Shown: positions 55,798-64,000 of the stretch, piece by piece | Numbering within the stretch: the stretch's first letter is position 1 | How the letters are laid out: each line of letters opens with the position of its first letter | Assembly (NCBI RefSeq): GCF_028280385.1 | Contig: NZ_JANQLX010000005.1 | Span: 42,225-106,224, forward strand | Length of the DNA stretch: 64,000 nucleotides | Reading direction: 5' to 3' | Origin: Allomuricauda sp. | Lineage (GTDB): Bacteria > Bacteroidota > Bacteroidia > Flavobacteriales > Flavobacteriaceae | Notes under the pieces: generated by a model | Seen by the model: only the letters and a program-made list of their open reading frames with translations | The model's database searches: none | Told to the model about the DNA's origin: nothing | Made by a program: the position numbers and the translations under genes

Positions 55798-56793
55798 ATG
55801 AGACGCTATTTAACCTCACTGATGATAACCATGCTTTTTGGCCTTTCAGCCAAGGCCCAAGAAGGCATACCCGTATATTTTGACTACTTAGCGGACAATT
55901 ACTATTTGGTGTATCCTTCCATGGCAGGGATTGCAGAAGGTACCAAGATCAGGCTTACCGCAAGAAAACAATGGTTTAATGTGGATGAGGCACCTAGCCT
56001 GCAGACCTTGAATTTCAATTCTAGGGTAGGGGACAAAAGTGGAATAGGGGCAATCTTGTTCAACGACAGTAATGGTTATCATTCCCAAACGGGTTTTAAG
56101 GGGACCTATGCGCACCATTTACAATTGGGAGGGGATTTTAGGACCTTGAACCAAATATCGCTAGGACTTAGTGCCGGCGTCATTTTGAGCAGCTTGGATG
56201 AAACCGAGTTTCGCTCCGTTATTCCTGACCCCATCATCACCGGAACCAAGAATACCACTAGTTATTTTAATGTGGACTTGGGCATTTCCTACAACTTTAT
56301 GGAATTCTACGCCCATGCCGCAGTATTGAATTTGCTCGGTAGCGGACGTGATCTATATACAGCGGCTGAATTTGACAATTTAAGACGTTATTTGCTTTCA
56401 GCAGGATATGTGTTTGGACGAAAAACGAGGATTGAACCCTCGGTTTTGTTTCAGTTGACGGATTTTACCCGCGAGAAAACGGTGGATATCAATGCCAAGG
56501 TGTATAAAGACGTGAGTTTTGGAACGGTTTGGGGCGGTTTGTCGTACCGAAGAAGCTTTGACGGAGCGCAGTTCCAGACCAATGGTGGTTTTGGCGAGCA
56601 AAGACTACAGTTGTTTACGCCCATTATCGGTGTAAATGTGAACCAGTTCCTATTTTCCTATAACTATTCCTACCAATCTGGAGATATCCGTTTTGACAAT
56701 GGTGGATTTCACCAGATAACCTTGGGCTATGAATTTGGTCAGAGCGACCAAGGAAGTAGGTACGATTGTTACTGTCCGGCTGCCAATAACTAA
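55798..56793 (+). CDS. PorP/SprF-family T9SS membrane protein
   Basis: A 331-residue outer-membrane protein with a signal peptide (ending near SAKAQ, residue 20). The start of the mature part, with NYYLVYPSMAGI near 38, matches the PorP/SprF family, and a beta-barrel follows. These proteins anchor gliding adhesins or T9SS cargo. SprF genes usually sit beside an sprB-like adhesin gene, but none is adjacent here. The closest candidate is the truncated surface protein at 63767, 7 kb away. The barrel ends in an aromatic-rich strand before a cysteine-containing tail. Confidence 0.85.
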   Translation: MRRYLTSLMITMLFGLSAKAQEGIPVYFDYLADNYYLVYPSMAGIAEGTKIRLTARKQWFNVDEAPSLQTLNFNSRVGDKSGIGAILFNDSNGYHSQTGFKGTYAHHLQLGGDFRTLNQISLGLSAGVILSSLDETEFRSVIPDPIITGTKNTTSYFNVDLGISYNFMEFYAHAAVLNLLGSGRDLYTAAEFDNLRRYLLSAGYVFGRKTRIEPSVLFQLTDFTREKTVDINAKVYKDVSFGTVWGGLSYRRSFDGAQFQTNGGFGEQRLQLFTPIIGVNVNQFLFSYNYSYQSGDIRFDNGGFHQITLGYEFGQSDQGSRYDCYCPAANN

Positions 56794-56823
56794 AAATGGC
56801 CCATCCGTACCTTGGATGGACCA
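56792..56823 (-). terminator. Terminator of VWA gene
   Basis: On the minus strand, TGGTCCATCC pairs with GGATGGGCCA (one mismatch) and is followed by five T residues. It overlaps the stop codon of the convergent PorP/SprF gene, which may use the hairpin too. Confidence 0.65.
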
Positions 56824-56855
56824 CTTTCGCTACAATTACAATCAACACAAACCAT

Positions 56856-58025
56856 TCAATCCCACTTGTAGTTCTTCTTGGCTGCTTGCGCCTTTATTGC
56901 GGACAATAGGGCATTTTCCAATTCCCCAGTTTCCTCTTTTTGGTTTTTGGCAATATAGGCCTCACGCTTAATATTGAGCTCTTGGATTTGTTTTTGGATG
57001 TCCTCCCGTTCTTTCTTTTTGGATTCCAGGTATGTCTTGATTTCCTCCTCGGATTTCCCTTGGAGTTCCTCGGGAAGCTCATCGGAGGCAATATCTGAGA
57101 TAGCCATCTCTTCCGATTCAACGGCATCCACCAAATCCCATTTGGAGTTTTTATAGAGCCTGGAGCTTTTACTAACGGAACGTTTTACCGCCACACCCTT
57201 GTTTAGTTTATAGGCTTTGGAATCTTCAGCAACTTGGGCCAATGCCTTTTGTGAACCAAGACTGCCGTAAGAGATGTAGGTCTTATTCAATTTGCCGTTC
57301 AATTGGATAATGATATCATCATATGGGGTCTCTATATGGACCACCTGTCGGTTGTGGTCTATGGCCATATAATCTCCACCCGTTAGCGTAGCGCCGTTTT
57401 TCCAATCTGTGGAGATACCTTGTTCATAGTTGCCACAAAATATGGTGTTTACGATCACATCTTTTTCCTTCGCATTTTGCGCTGCATCTCTATAGTTGAG
57501 CTTGCCTTGGGTAAAAGGTTCGTTGCCCGCAATAAAGATCATTTTCAGATCATCGGCGTTTTTGCCCCAATTCAGTTGTTTGAGGGAGGTATGGATGACT
57601 TCTCCGCAAAATTCCTCACCCCCGTTGGTTGTCAGCGAGAACAGTTTTTCCGATATTTCATCGAGGTCATCACTGAAACCCAATACCTGCCTGATATAAC
57701 CTTCATTGGAAGCAAGGTTGTCATTGCCATATTCGTAAAGCGCAATTTGAAGGGAGGGTCTTGCCTCATTGCCACAACGCGCATGGGTAAATTCATTTAC
57801 AATGTCCCAAAGTTGCGCCTTGGCCTGGTTAATAAGTCCGTCCATACTGTTACTGGTGTCCAGAAGCAGGGCAATTTTTACATATTGCTTTACTGGTTTT
57901 TCAATGGTGGCAGTGGTTACAAGGGCCGCTGTTTCTTGAGGCTGTGCCTTGAGGTTACAGCCGTAGATAGTTCCTGCGGATATGATCATACAGCTTATTC
58001 CGAATAGATGTTTCAAAAGTTTCAT
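56856..58025 (-). CDS. VWA-domain lipoprotein
   Basis: A 389-residue exported protein with a lipobox (IYGC, Cys23). A von Willebrand A domain begins near residue 50 with the metal-binding motif DTSNS (56-60). The region after the VWA domain (about 260-389) is charged and ends in a coiled-coil-like stretch rich in Lys and Glu (KKEREDIQKQIQELNIK). VWA lipoproteins mediate protein contacts at the cell envelope; the partner is unknown. It is 10 nt downstream of the DUF4349 gene and probably shares its transcript. Confidence 0.85.
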   Translation of the reverse strand: MKLLKHLFGISCMIISAGTIYGCNLKAQPQETAALVTTATIEKPVKQYVKIALLLDTSNSMDGLINQAKAQLWDIVNEFTHARCGNEARPSLQIALYEYGNDNLASNEGYIRQVLGFSDDLDEISEKLFSLTTNGGEEFCGEVIHTSLKQLNWGKNADDLKMIFIAGNEPFTQGKLNYRDAAQNAKEKDVIVNTIFCGNYEQGISTDWKNGATLTGGDYMAIDHNRQVVHIETPYDDIIIQLNGKLNKTYISYGSLGSQKALAQVAEDSKAYKLNKGVAVKRSVSKSSRLYKNSKWDLVDAVESEEMAISDIASDELPEELQGKSEEEIKTYLESKKKEREDIQKQIQELNIKREAYIAKNQKEETGELENALLSAIKAQAAKKNYKWD

Positions 58026-58035
58026 AGTTCAATGT

Positions 58036-58890
58036 TTATATATTGTTTTTTATTCTTTCTATGATTAATACCATGAGATATGAGACCACTCCTATAAAGG
58101 TCAGTACCACCATTAGTTTTAGATAGGTGATAATGCTCCATTCCATAGCATTTTTGATAATTTGTAAATGGTTTAATTGTTTTGGCTGGCGTTCAGATAG
58201 TTCAAACTTGATGGTGCAAAATTCATTTTCGGAATCAAAGCTTCCTAAACTTACTCCTAACCCTTGAAGCTGTTGTTCAATCTCAAGAATTCTGTTTTCC
58301 AAAAGCATATATTCATTTATTTCGCCGCTTTTTTCCTTCAATTTCAATAGCGATTCCTTTGTTTTATTAAGAGAGGCTCTTTGGGCTTTAAGTTCATTGT
58401 ACTCATTGGTTTTATCCTTTTTGGATATCTCTTTGGAACTTACCTTTCCAATTGCAATTAGCTGTTCGTAGAGCTTGTCAAAGTTTTTTGGAGGAACACC
58501 TATAATCTGATGTAATCTTCGGAAACCCTTATTACCTGTACTGTGTTCAAATTGAACAAGCCCGTTCAAGGATACAATATGATGCTTGAGCTGTTTTTCG
58601 TCTTCCTCAAACTGTTGCGAACTTGAATTGATATTTGCTACTTTTTCATATTTCTGATCCATATTTACCGCAGATGGGCTGGACGAAGGATATTTTGTGG
58701 TAGCGTAGTTTTTTCTAACACCAATTTCTATGGGCAGTTCCATAAACATTTCAGATTCAAAAGGGGGCATCGAGCTTGGAGGCTGCAAGTAGCCGGAAAT
58801 CAACTTAAAAGTGAATAGAATGATTAGTCCTGCACTCCACCTTATGATTGGCTTTTTCAATTTGCTATACTTCGATTTCATAAATCTCAT
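58036..58890 (-). CDS. DUF4349 membrane protein
   Basis: A 284-residue protein with an N-terminal hydrophobic segment (about 17-34) and a C-terminal membrane helix (about 250-278). The DUF4349 domain lies between them, including a coiled-coil of about 50 residues (NELKAQRASLNKTKESLLKL and then MLLENRILEIEQQLQ). The function of DUF4349 is unknown. It precedes the VWA gene in the same direction with a 10-nt gap, which suggests a joint envelope role. Confidence 0.82.
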   Translation of the reverse strand: MRFMKSKYSKLKKPIIRWSAGLIILFTFKLISGYLQPPSSMPPFESEMFMELPIEIGVRKNYATTKYPSSSPSAVNMDQKYEKVANINSSSQQFEEDEKQLKHHIVSLNGLVQFEHSTGNKGFRRLHQIIGVPPKNFDKLYEQLIAIGKVSSKEISKKDKTNEYNELKAQRASLNKTKESLLKLKEKSGEINEYMLLENRILEIEQQLQGLGVSLGSFDSENEFCTIKFELSERQPKQLNHLQIIKNAMEWSIITYLKLMVVLTFIGVVSYLMVLIIERIKNNI

Positions 58891-59085
58891 TTGTTAATAG
58901 GATAAAACTATTTCCAACTTTTATCTTAAAAAACCGACAATGAGTGAATTAAGGATTTTATTGAGTGAAAGTGACCCATAACTTTGTGAACAGGTACAAT
59001 GTGTGCTCAAATGAGCTAAAATTAGGAATCTCCCATTTTTTAATACGCTTTGTATGAACTAAGTTTACCGGAGTATAATCCTAGC

Positions 59086-61305
59086 ATGAAGACCGCAAAA
59101 CTCATAATACTGTTTGTGCTGTTGTTCACCTTTGTGGGCTGGTCCCAACAACGCACTGTTCCTGCTCGCGAAAAGGTGGAGATCCAAGGTACCGTTAAGG
59201 GGAAGGAAAACTATGAGCCGATCGCCGGAGTTGATGTATCCACCGATACCGGGTATTATGCCACAACGAATAAGTTGGGGGAGTTTCGCATCAGGGCATC
59301 CATTGGCGACCTGCTCATCTTTGAAAGTACCGAATTTGAAACGGTACGCCATCGCATTACATCAGATGAGGACGTCAGTGTTTTGGTAGAAGGGTATTCC
59401 CCTTCCCAAAGAAGCAAAAGGGAGAAAAAAATCAGTATTGTATCCAAACGATTGAATAATCATAGTCGTTTGTTGGACTCCGCACTGCACTACAAACGTA
59501 GCGACCTGGAAAAAAGCATTGATTTTGTTGCTCAATCCATGGCGGAACTGGGCAAGCAGGGGAATAAAAAAGAACTTTCCAATTCGTTTTCAACCCTGGG
59601 TGAAATCTATTTATACCACAAGCAGTACGATTTGGCCATTAGCAGTTTTAATGATGCCCTAACCGCTAGAAGAACCGTAAAAACCGAATTACTACTGGGT
59701 CAAGCTTATATTTTGAGCGGGGATTTCACCAACGGGGAAGCCGTTTTATCGGATTTGGTGGATATCCAAGGACTTGTTCCCTACCTACGCATTGAGATAT
59801 ATGAAGGATTGGGCGATGCCAACAAGGGCCTCGGCTTGGTTCAAAAGGCACTGGATTATTATGATGAGGGTCTTCAGATTGCCCAAAAAAATCAAATTTC
59901 CCCCAAGGTGATCGACCTGAACTCGAAAATTGCGGCGGCCTATGCCAGCGATAACCGATTGGTGGAAGCAGAAGGTTTCTTCAATAACTCCTTGAGTCTT
60001 TCCAAACAGGTGGCGCCAGAACGGCAGATTCAGGAAAATGAGAAAGTGGCCGATTTCTATAGTGAAAAGAACCGCTACGATGATGAAATCCAATTGCGCA
60101 AGCAAAGCTTGAATGAACTCAAGCAGCTCCCAGGGCAGATGATCAATAAGGACAACCAGGGTGTAGGATTGCCCGATTCCATTACTTCCCAACAGATCAA
60201 CTACAAAATCGGGAGGGCCTATATTGCCCAGGACAAGTTGGATGAGGCTATTCCCTACCTCCAAAAGAGTATTATTGAGGCCGACAGTGAAGACGATTTG
60301 GTGGTGCAAAAGGATGCTACCAGACGTTTATCCGAAGTATATAGGTACAAAGGGGACTTTACCAAAGCCTTGGAAACCTATCAGGATTATGTGGCGGTGG
60401 TAGATAGTCTGTATGCGAGAAAAGAGCAGGAAATTTCTAGGGCTGCCCGTTTTAACAGGGAAATTGCCACCCAGCAGAACCGAATTACCACCTTGGAACA
60501 GGAAAGGGAGTTATCGCGAAGCAGATATAGTTTGGCGGTAACCGAACAACAATTGTTCGAGGAGACGAGCAAAAGACAAAAGTGGATCATTTATTCCCTA
60601 ATTTTTGGAATGGTACTTTTGGCCCTGACCGCCATGTTGTTTTATCGAAGCAATCAGCAGCAAAAACTGGCCAATAATTTGTTGGCTCTCAAGTCGCTTC
60701 GTACCCAAATGAATCCCCATTTTATCTTTAATGCGTTGAATTCGGTCAATAATTTCATTGCTAAGAGCGATGAACGAAGCGCCAATCGTTTTTTAAGCGA
60801 TTTTTCGGTGTTGATGCGAAGTGTACTTGAAAATTCAGAAGAGGATTTTATCCCACTTTCCAAGGAACTCGAACTATTGGAATTGTATGTAAAACTGGAA
60901 CACTCCAGATTTGCGGATAAGTTCGACTTTGAAATTGATATCGACAAACAAATAGATATAGAGGCTTATGGTATTCCACCCATGTTGCTGCAACCCTACA
61001 TTGAAAACGCTATATGGCATGGTTTACGCTACAAGGAAGAAAAAGGACTATTAAAGATATCCGCCAAGGAGTTGGACACCAACACCCTTCAGATTGAAAT
61101 TGAGGATAATGGCATCGGTAGAAAGAAATCCGCAGGATTAAAAACGGAGAACCAAAAGAAGCAAAAATCCAAAGGAATGGGGAATATCAAAAAGCGGATA
61201 CAAATCTTGAATGATATGTATAAAAACAAGGTCGATGTAAGTATTTCGGATGTTTTTGAAGACCAAACAGGTACTCGGGTAACCTTAAAATTGAGAAAAG
61301 ATTGA
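59086..61305 (+). CDS. LytS-type histidine kinase with carboxypeptidase-like and TPR domains
   Basis: A 739-residue sensor kinase. It has a signal peptide (about 1-21), a carboxypeptidase D regulatory-like beta-sandwich domain (about 28-110), TPR repeats (about 145-420), a coiled coil and a membrane helix (about 500-520). The cytoplasmic His_kinase domain has the phospho-acceptor His in QMNPHF near 544, an N-box YIENAIWHG near 645 and a G-box DNGIG. The TPR and sandwich domains are periplasmic, so it may sense a peptide or protein. The start at 59086 gives the signal peptide; the ATG of the response regulator overlaps its stop. Confidence 0.9.
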   Translation: MKTAKLIILFVLLFTFVGWSQQRTVPAREKVEIQGTVKGKENYEPIAGVDVSTDTGYYATTNKLGEFRIRASIGDLLIFESTEFETVRHRITSDEDVSVLVEGYSPSQRSKREKKISIVSKRLNNHSRLLDSALHYKRSDLEKSIDFVAQSMAELGKQGNKKELSNSFSTLGEIYLYHKQYDLAISSFNDALTARRTVKTELLLGQAYILSGDFTNGEAVLSDLVDIQGLVPYLRIEIYEGLGDANKGLGLVQKALDYYDEGLQIAQKNQISPKVIDLNSKIAAAYASDNRLVEAEGFFNNSLSLSKQVAPERQIQENEKVADFYSEKNRYDDEIQLRKQSLNELKQLPGQMINKDNQGVGLPDSITSQQINYKIGRAYIAQDKLDEAIPYLQKSIIEADSEDDLVVQKDATRRLSEVYRYKGDFTKALETYQDYVAVVDSLYARKEQEISRAARFNREIATQQNRITTLEQERELSRSRYSLAVTEQQLFEETSKRQKWIIYSLIFGMVLLALTAMLFYRSNQQQKLANNLLALKSLRTQMNPHFIFNALNSVNNFIAKSDERSANRFLSDFSVLMRSVLENSEEDFIPLSKELELLELYVKLEHSRFADKFDFEIDIDKQIDIEAYGIPPMLLQPYIENAIWHGLRYKEEKGLLKISAKELDTNTLQIEIEDNGIGRKKSAGLKTENQKKQKSKGMGNIKKRIQILNDMYKNKVDVSISDVFEDQTGTRVTLKLRKD

Positions 61306-62036
61306 TGGAACTTAAGGCGATAATAGTTGAGGACGAGGCCAATAGCCGGGAGATTTTAAGAAATTATCTGGCAAAATATTGTCCATCCGTGGAATTGTTG
61401 GGGGAGGCCTCCAACATTGATCAGGGATTTGAACTGATCAAACAGCATCAACCCAATTTGGTTTTTTTGGATGTGGAGATGCCCTTTGGAAACGCCTTTG
61501 ATCTCTTGGACAAAATTCCTAACCGTACTTTCGAGACCGTTTTTGTAACAGCCTATAACCAGTATGCCATGGATGCCTTGAACAATCATGCAGCATATTA
61601 CCTGATGAAACCCATCAACATTGATGAATTGATAAAGGCCGTGGGGTATGTGAAAGAGATCAAGGAAAAGGAAAATGCCCTGGAAGGTCAGGTGCTTCGA
61701 GCAAAGTCAATCAAGGCTGAGGGCAAAATTACCCTGCCGCAACAAGATGGGTTTCAGGTGTTGGAAGTTGGGGATATATATTTTTGCAAAGCCGATGATA
61801 ACTACACCGAAATATATTTGGAAAATAAAAAGATTGTGGTGAGCAAGACACTGAAGTATTTTGAAGATGCGCTTAATGCTTATTCCTTTGCGAGAATCCA
61901 TAAATCGTATTTGGTAAATGTGGGAGAGGTGGTAAAATATAAAAAGGGAAAAGGAGGAAGTGTGGTGCTGTCCAATGGAAAGGAACTTTCGGTTTCAGCA
62001 TCCAAAAAAGCTGCTTTGCTGTCTTATTTTCAATAG
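61305..62036 (+). CDS. LytTR-family response regulator
   Basis: A 243-residue regulator, the partner of the upstream kinase. The receiver domain has acidic residues EDE near 9-11, the phospho-acceptor Asp in VFLDVEMP near 55, and Lys in LMKPI near 105. The LytTR DNA-binding domain (about 140-240) has the pattern YTEIYLENKKIVVSKTLK and RIHKSYLVN. ATG overlaps the kinase stop (TGATG). Target genes cannot be told. Confidence 0.93.
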   Translation: MELKAIIVEDEANSREILRNYLAKYCPSVELLGEASNIDQGFELIKQHQPNLVFLDVEMPFGNAFDLLDKIPNRTFETVFVTAYNQYAMDALNNHAAYYLMKPINIDELIKAVGYVKEIKEKENALEGQVLRAKSIKAEGKITLPQQDGFQVLEVGDIYFCKADDNYTEIYLENKKIVVSKTLKYFEDALNAYSFARIHKSYLVNVGEVVKYKKGKGGSVVLSNGKELSVSASKKAALLSYFQ

Positions 62037-62047
62037 GAGTTTAAGTT

Positions 62048-62563
62048 ATGATCATTAAAGAAGTAAGGGGCAAAAGCCCTGAAATTGGAAAGGATTGTTT
62101 TATTGCGGAAAATGCAACCATTGTTGGGGAGGTCAGCATGGGAGATGAATGCAGTATATGGTTCAATGCCGTGGTTCGCGGAGATGTGAATTATATTAAA
62201 ATGGGTAACAAGGTGAACGTACAGGATGGCGCGGTAATTCATGGTACCTACCAAAAAGCGGCAACCACAATTGGCAACAATGTTTCAATAGGGCACAATG
62301 CGGTGGTCCATGGATGCACGGTGAAAGATAATGTGCTTATTGGCATGGGTAGTATAATAATGGATAATTGTGTAGTGGAGAGCAATTCAATTATCGCTGC
62401 TGGTGCGGTGGTTACCCAAGGTACCCACGTGGAAGCAGGAAGTATTTACGCCGGAATGCCTGCAAAAAAAATCAAGGACATAAGTCCAGAGTTGAGCCAA
62501 GGTGAAATAGACCGCATAGCCAATGCCTATGTTACCTATTCAAGTTGGTTCAAAGAAACATAA
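62048..62563 (+). CDS. Gamma-carbonic anhydrase family protein
   Basis: A 171-residue left-handed beta-helix protein of the gamma-CA/YrdA family. The metal-binding histidines are visible in NVQDGAVIHGT (near 66), and SIGHNAVVHGC (near 85, two His). In many family members CO2 hydration activity is weak or absent, and some bind respiratory complex I. It begins 11 nt after the LytTR gene, so they probably share a transcript. A tandem repeat tract starts right after its stop. Confidence 0.9.
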   Translation: MIIKEVRGKSPEIGKDCFIAENATIVGEVSMGDECSIWFNAVVRGDVNYIKMGNKVNVQDGAVIHGTYQKAATTIGNNVSIGHNAVVHGCTVKDNVLIGMGSIIMDNCVVESNSIIAAGAVVTQGTHVEAGSIYAGMPAKKIKDISPELSQGEIDRIANAYVTYSSWFKET

Positions 62564-62568
62564 TTTTT

Positions 62569-62626
62569 AATAACCAATAACCAATAACCAATAACCAATA
62601 ACCAAATAACCAATAACCAAATAACC
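62569..62626. repeat. Tandem heptamer (AATAACC)n
   Basis: Eight units of the 7-nt word AATAACC (with two 8-nt variants, AAATAACC) occupy 62569-62626 immediately after the gamma-CA gene. The unit length matches the (GTCCGTA)8 tract at 4801. No protein is encoded. Confidence 0.97.
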
Positions 62627-62677
62627 AAAATCACCGACCACCATCTCCCAAATATTCCCACAATCCAAAAACCCCAC

Positions 62678-62708
62678 CTTTCCCAAGTCCAAAATATCCC
62701 TATTTTAG
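62678..62708 (+). promoter_or_regulatory. Possible promoter of fabD
   Basis: CTTT at 62678-62681 and TATTTTAG at 62701-62708 are spaced by 19 nt. Both boxes deviate from consensus. Confidence 0.4.
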
Positions 62709-62728
62709 CCAAATCAAAACTGAACTAA

Positions 62729-63610
62729 ATGAACGCATATATTTTCCCCGGACAAGGAGCCCAATTTGTGGGTATGGGACTGGACCTTTATGAAAATCAT
62801 CCATTGGCCCAAGAGTTGTTTGAAAGAGCCAATGATGTATTGGGATTCTCCATTACCGATGTTATGTTTGAGGGGACTCCCGACGATTTAAAGCAGACCA
62901 AGGTCACCCAACCCGCTATTTTCCTACATTCAGTGATTTTAAGTAAGGTACTTGGAGATCAATTCAGTCCAGATATGGTTGCTGGGCACTCTTTGGGGGA
63001 ATTTTCGGCTTTGGTAGCCAACGGTACTTTGGATTTCGAAGATGGGCTCAAGCTGGTATCACAACGTGCGTTGGCCATGCAAAAAGCCTGTGAAATAAAG
63101 CCAAGCACAATGGCCGCTGTACTTGGATTGGCCGATGAGGTTGTTGAGGAAATTTGTGGTAGTACGGATGGAATCGTAGTTCCAGCCAACTACAATTGTC
63201 CAGGGCAGTTGGTGATTTCCGGCGAAATAGAAGCGGTTAACGCTGCCTGTGAAAAGTTGAAGGAAGCAGGAGCCAGAAGAGCATTGCTGCTGCCTGTGGG
63301 CGGCGCGTTCCATTCCCCGTTGATGGAGCCGGCGAGGGAAGAATTGGCCGCAGCCATAGAAGCAACCAATTTTAGTGAACCATCCTGTCCAATTTACCAA
63401 AACGTGACCACAACAGCGGTGACAAGTGCGGATGAAATCAAAAAGAATTTGATACTACAATTGACGGCGCCGGTTAAATGGACCCAGAGTGTTCAAAACA
63501 TGGTTAAGGATGGTGCTAAAACATTTACTGAAGTAGGCCCAGGAAAAGTCCTACAAGGATTGGTCAGGAAGATAGAATCTGATGTGGAAACCGCTTCTGC
63601 GGCCTTGTAG
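62729..63610 (+). CDS. fabD: Malonyl-CoA:ACP transacylase
   Basis: FabD loads malonyl groups onto acyl carrier protein for fatty acid synthesis. The 293 residues have the oxyanion motif FPGQGAQ near 7, the active-site Ser in GHSLGEF near 90 and the active-site His in GAFHSPLM near 200. It stands alone; other fab genes are not in the window. The upstream region is AT-rich with a tandem heptamer tract. Confidence 0.96.
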   Translation: MNAYIFPGQGAQFVGMGLDLYENHPLAQELFERANDVLGFSITDVMFEGTPDDLKQTKVTQPAIFLHSVILSKVLGDQFSPDMVAGHSLGEFSALVANGTLDFEDGLKLVSQRALAMQKACEIKPSTMAAVLGLADEVVEEICGSTDGIVVPANYNCPGQLVISGEIEAVNAACEKLKEAGARRALLLPVGGAFHSPLMEPAREELAAAIEATNFSEPSCPIYQNVTTTAVTSADEIKKNLILQLTAPVKWTQSVQNMVKDGAKTFTEVGPGKVLQGLVRKIESDVETASAAL

Positions 63611-63766
63611 AATACTGTTTATCTGTCAATTAGCACAGTTCAGCCAATAAACCCAGTTTTAATCCACAAAGTTGGGGCTTTCCTTTAATTTTTAGTAATA
63701 TTGATTCTTCCCAAATAACCTACCTATCATGGAGTAAAGAACCCTGCTGAAAATCTTGAATAGGTA

Positions 63767-64000
63767 ATGTTAGCCTTCTTTTTAAAAACCTCATGCGTCA
63801 TTAATTCCAACCACTTTAGGGGTATAGTCACTTTGTTTTTGGTCCTATTTGCTTTCAGCACTGGTTGGTCGCAGGTCGCCACGGTCACGGCGAGCGATGG
63901 CACGGCCACTGAGGCGGGCCCGACCTCGGGCTCGTTCCTTGTTGAGCTGGACGTTACCAACACCAGTGGCGGGACAATAACGGTGGGCTACACGGTGAGC
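63767..64000 (+). CDS. N-terminus of a GC-rich secreted repeat protein (partial)
   Basis: An open frame from ATG 63767 runs without a stop to the window edge (78 codons). It starts with a long signal peptide (hydrophobic core IVTLFLVLFAFSTG, ending near GWSQ). A Thr/Gly/Ser-rich sequence follows (VATVTASDGTATEAG, then FLVELDVTNTSGGTITVGY), the pattern of Calx-beta-like repeats of large flavobacterial surface proteins. Base composition changes sharply: bases 63901-63960 have 39 G/C of 60, against 19 of 60 at 63661-63720. Such proteins are often T9SS cargo, but the C-terminus is not in the window, so this is inference. Confidence 0.75.
   Translation, partial: MLAFFLKTSCVINSNHFRGIVTLFLVLFAFSTGWSQVATVTASDGTATEAGPTSGSFLVELDVTNTSGGTITVGYTVS

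Noticed and set aside
63727..63963. Minus-strand open frame near the right edge
   Set aside because: The plus strand has a better frame with a signal peptide that runs off the window.

Overview
The window comes from a member of the Bacteroidota, almost certainly a marine-type Flavobacteriaceae (Muricauda/Allomuricauda-like; the genus is a guess). The evidence is gene content: a complete alternative complex III operon joined to an aa3-type oxidase, the giant gliding/type IX secretion protein SprA, a PorP/SprF protein, TonB, and LytTR signalling. Several promoters also match the Bacteroidota sigma-A form TTG/TTTG-N18-20-TAnnTTTG. No rRNA, IS element, phage gene or CRISPR array was seen.

Layout. 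1-4800: tRNA-Gln(UUG), then rimP-nusA-infB behind a leader hairpin. 4801-5070: tandem heptamers and degenerate intergenic DNA, followed by a divergent SPOR-domain gene. 5558-17365: actABCDEF-coxBA, the quinol:cytochrome c oxidoreductase plus oxidase subunits II and I. 17426-21540: a tightly packed DUF2807-ruvB-P450-queG unit. 21679-26445: MFS transporter, maeB, ruvA. 26472-35220: sprA, gcvH, a VanZ-like gene, tonB. 35220-35900: a gene-free stretch holding a degenerate duplicated repeat. 35901-41139: the second part of the respiratory set, with heme O synthase ctaB, two subunit III genes, subunit IV, an SCO-type copper chaperone, a Cys-less SCO-like protein, DUF420 and a small CxxC membrane protein.

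41178-50755 is the most unusual part. Two copies of a permease A-permease B-membrane fusion protein module stand in tandem, with a single ABC ATPase between them and a single TolC-like channel at the end. Each module has the same promoter-like sequence upstream (TGTAACAnTTT, 12 nt, then TnGTCYTATTA), which differs from the housekeeping form and resembles ECF-sigma promoters.

50756-64000 holds mostly single genes: tsaB, mscS, a thioredoxin/DUF255 lipoprotein, a dodecin-like protein, a NifU-like protein with a duplicated N-domain, PorP/SprF, a VWA lipoprotein next to DUF4349, a TPR histidine kinase with a LytTR regulator, gamma carbonic anhydrase and fabD. The right edge cuts the beginning of a GC-rich secreted protein that looks like a Calx-beta-type surface repeat protein.

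Together the two respiratory blocks would form an ACIII-aa3 supercomplex and its assembly factors. SprA, PorP/SprF and the truncated surface protein fit a T9SS lifestyle. The repeats at 4801, 35348 and 62569 appear to be a dispersed family of intergenic short-period repeats.
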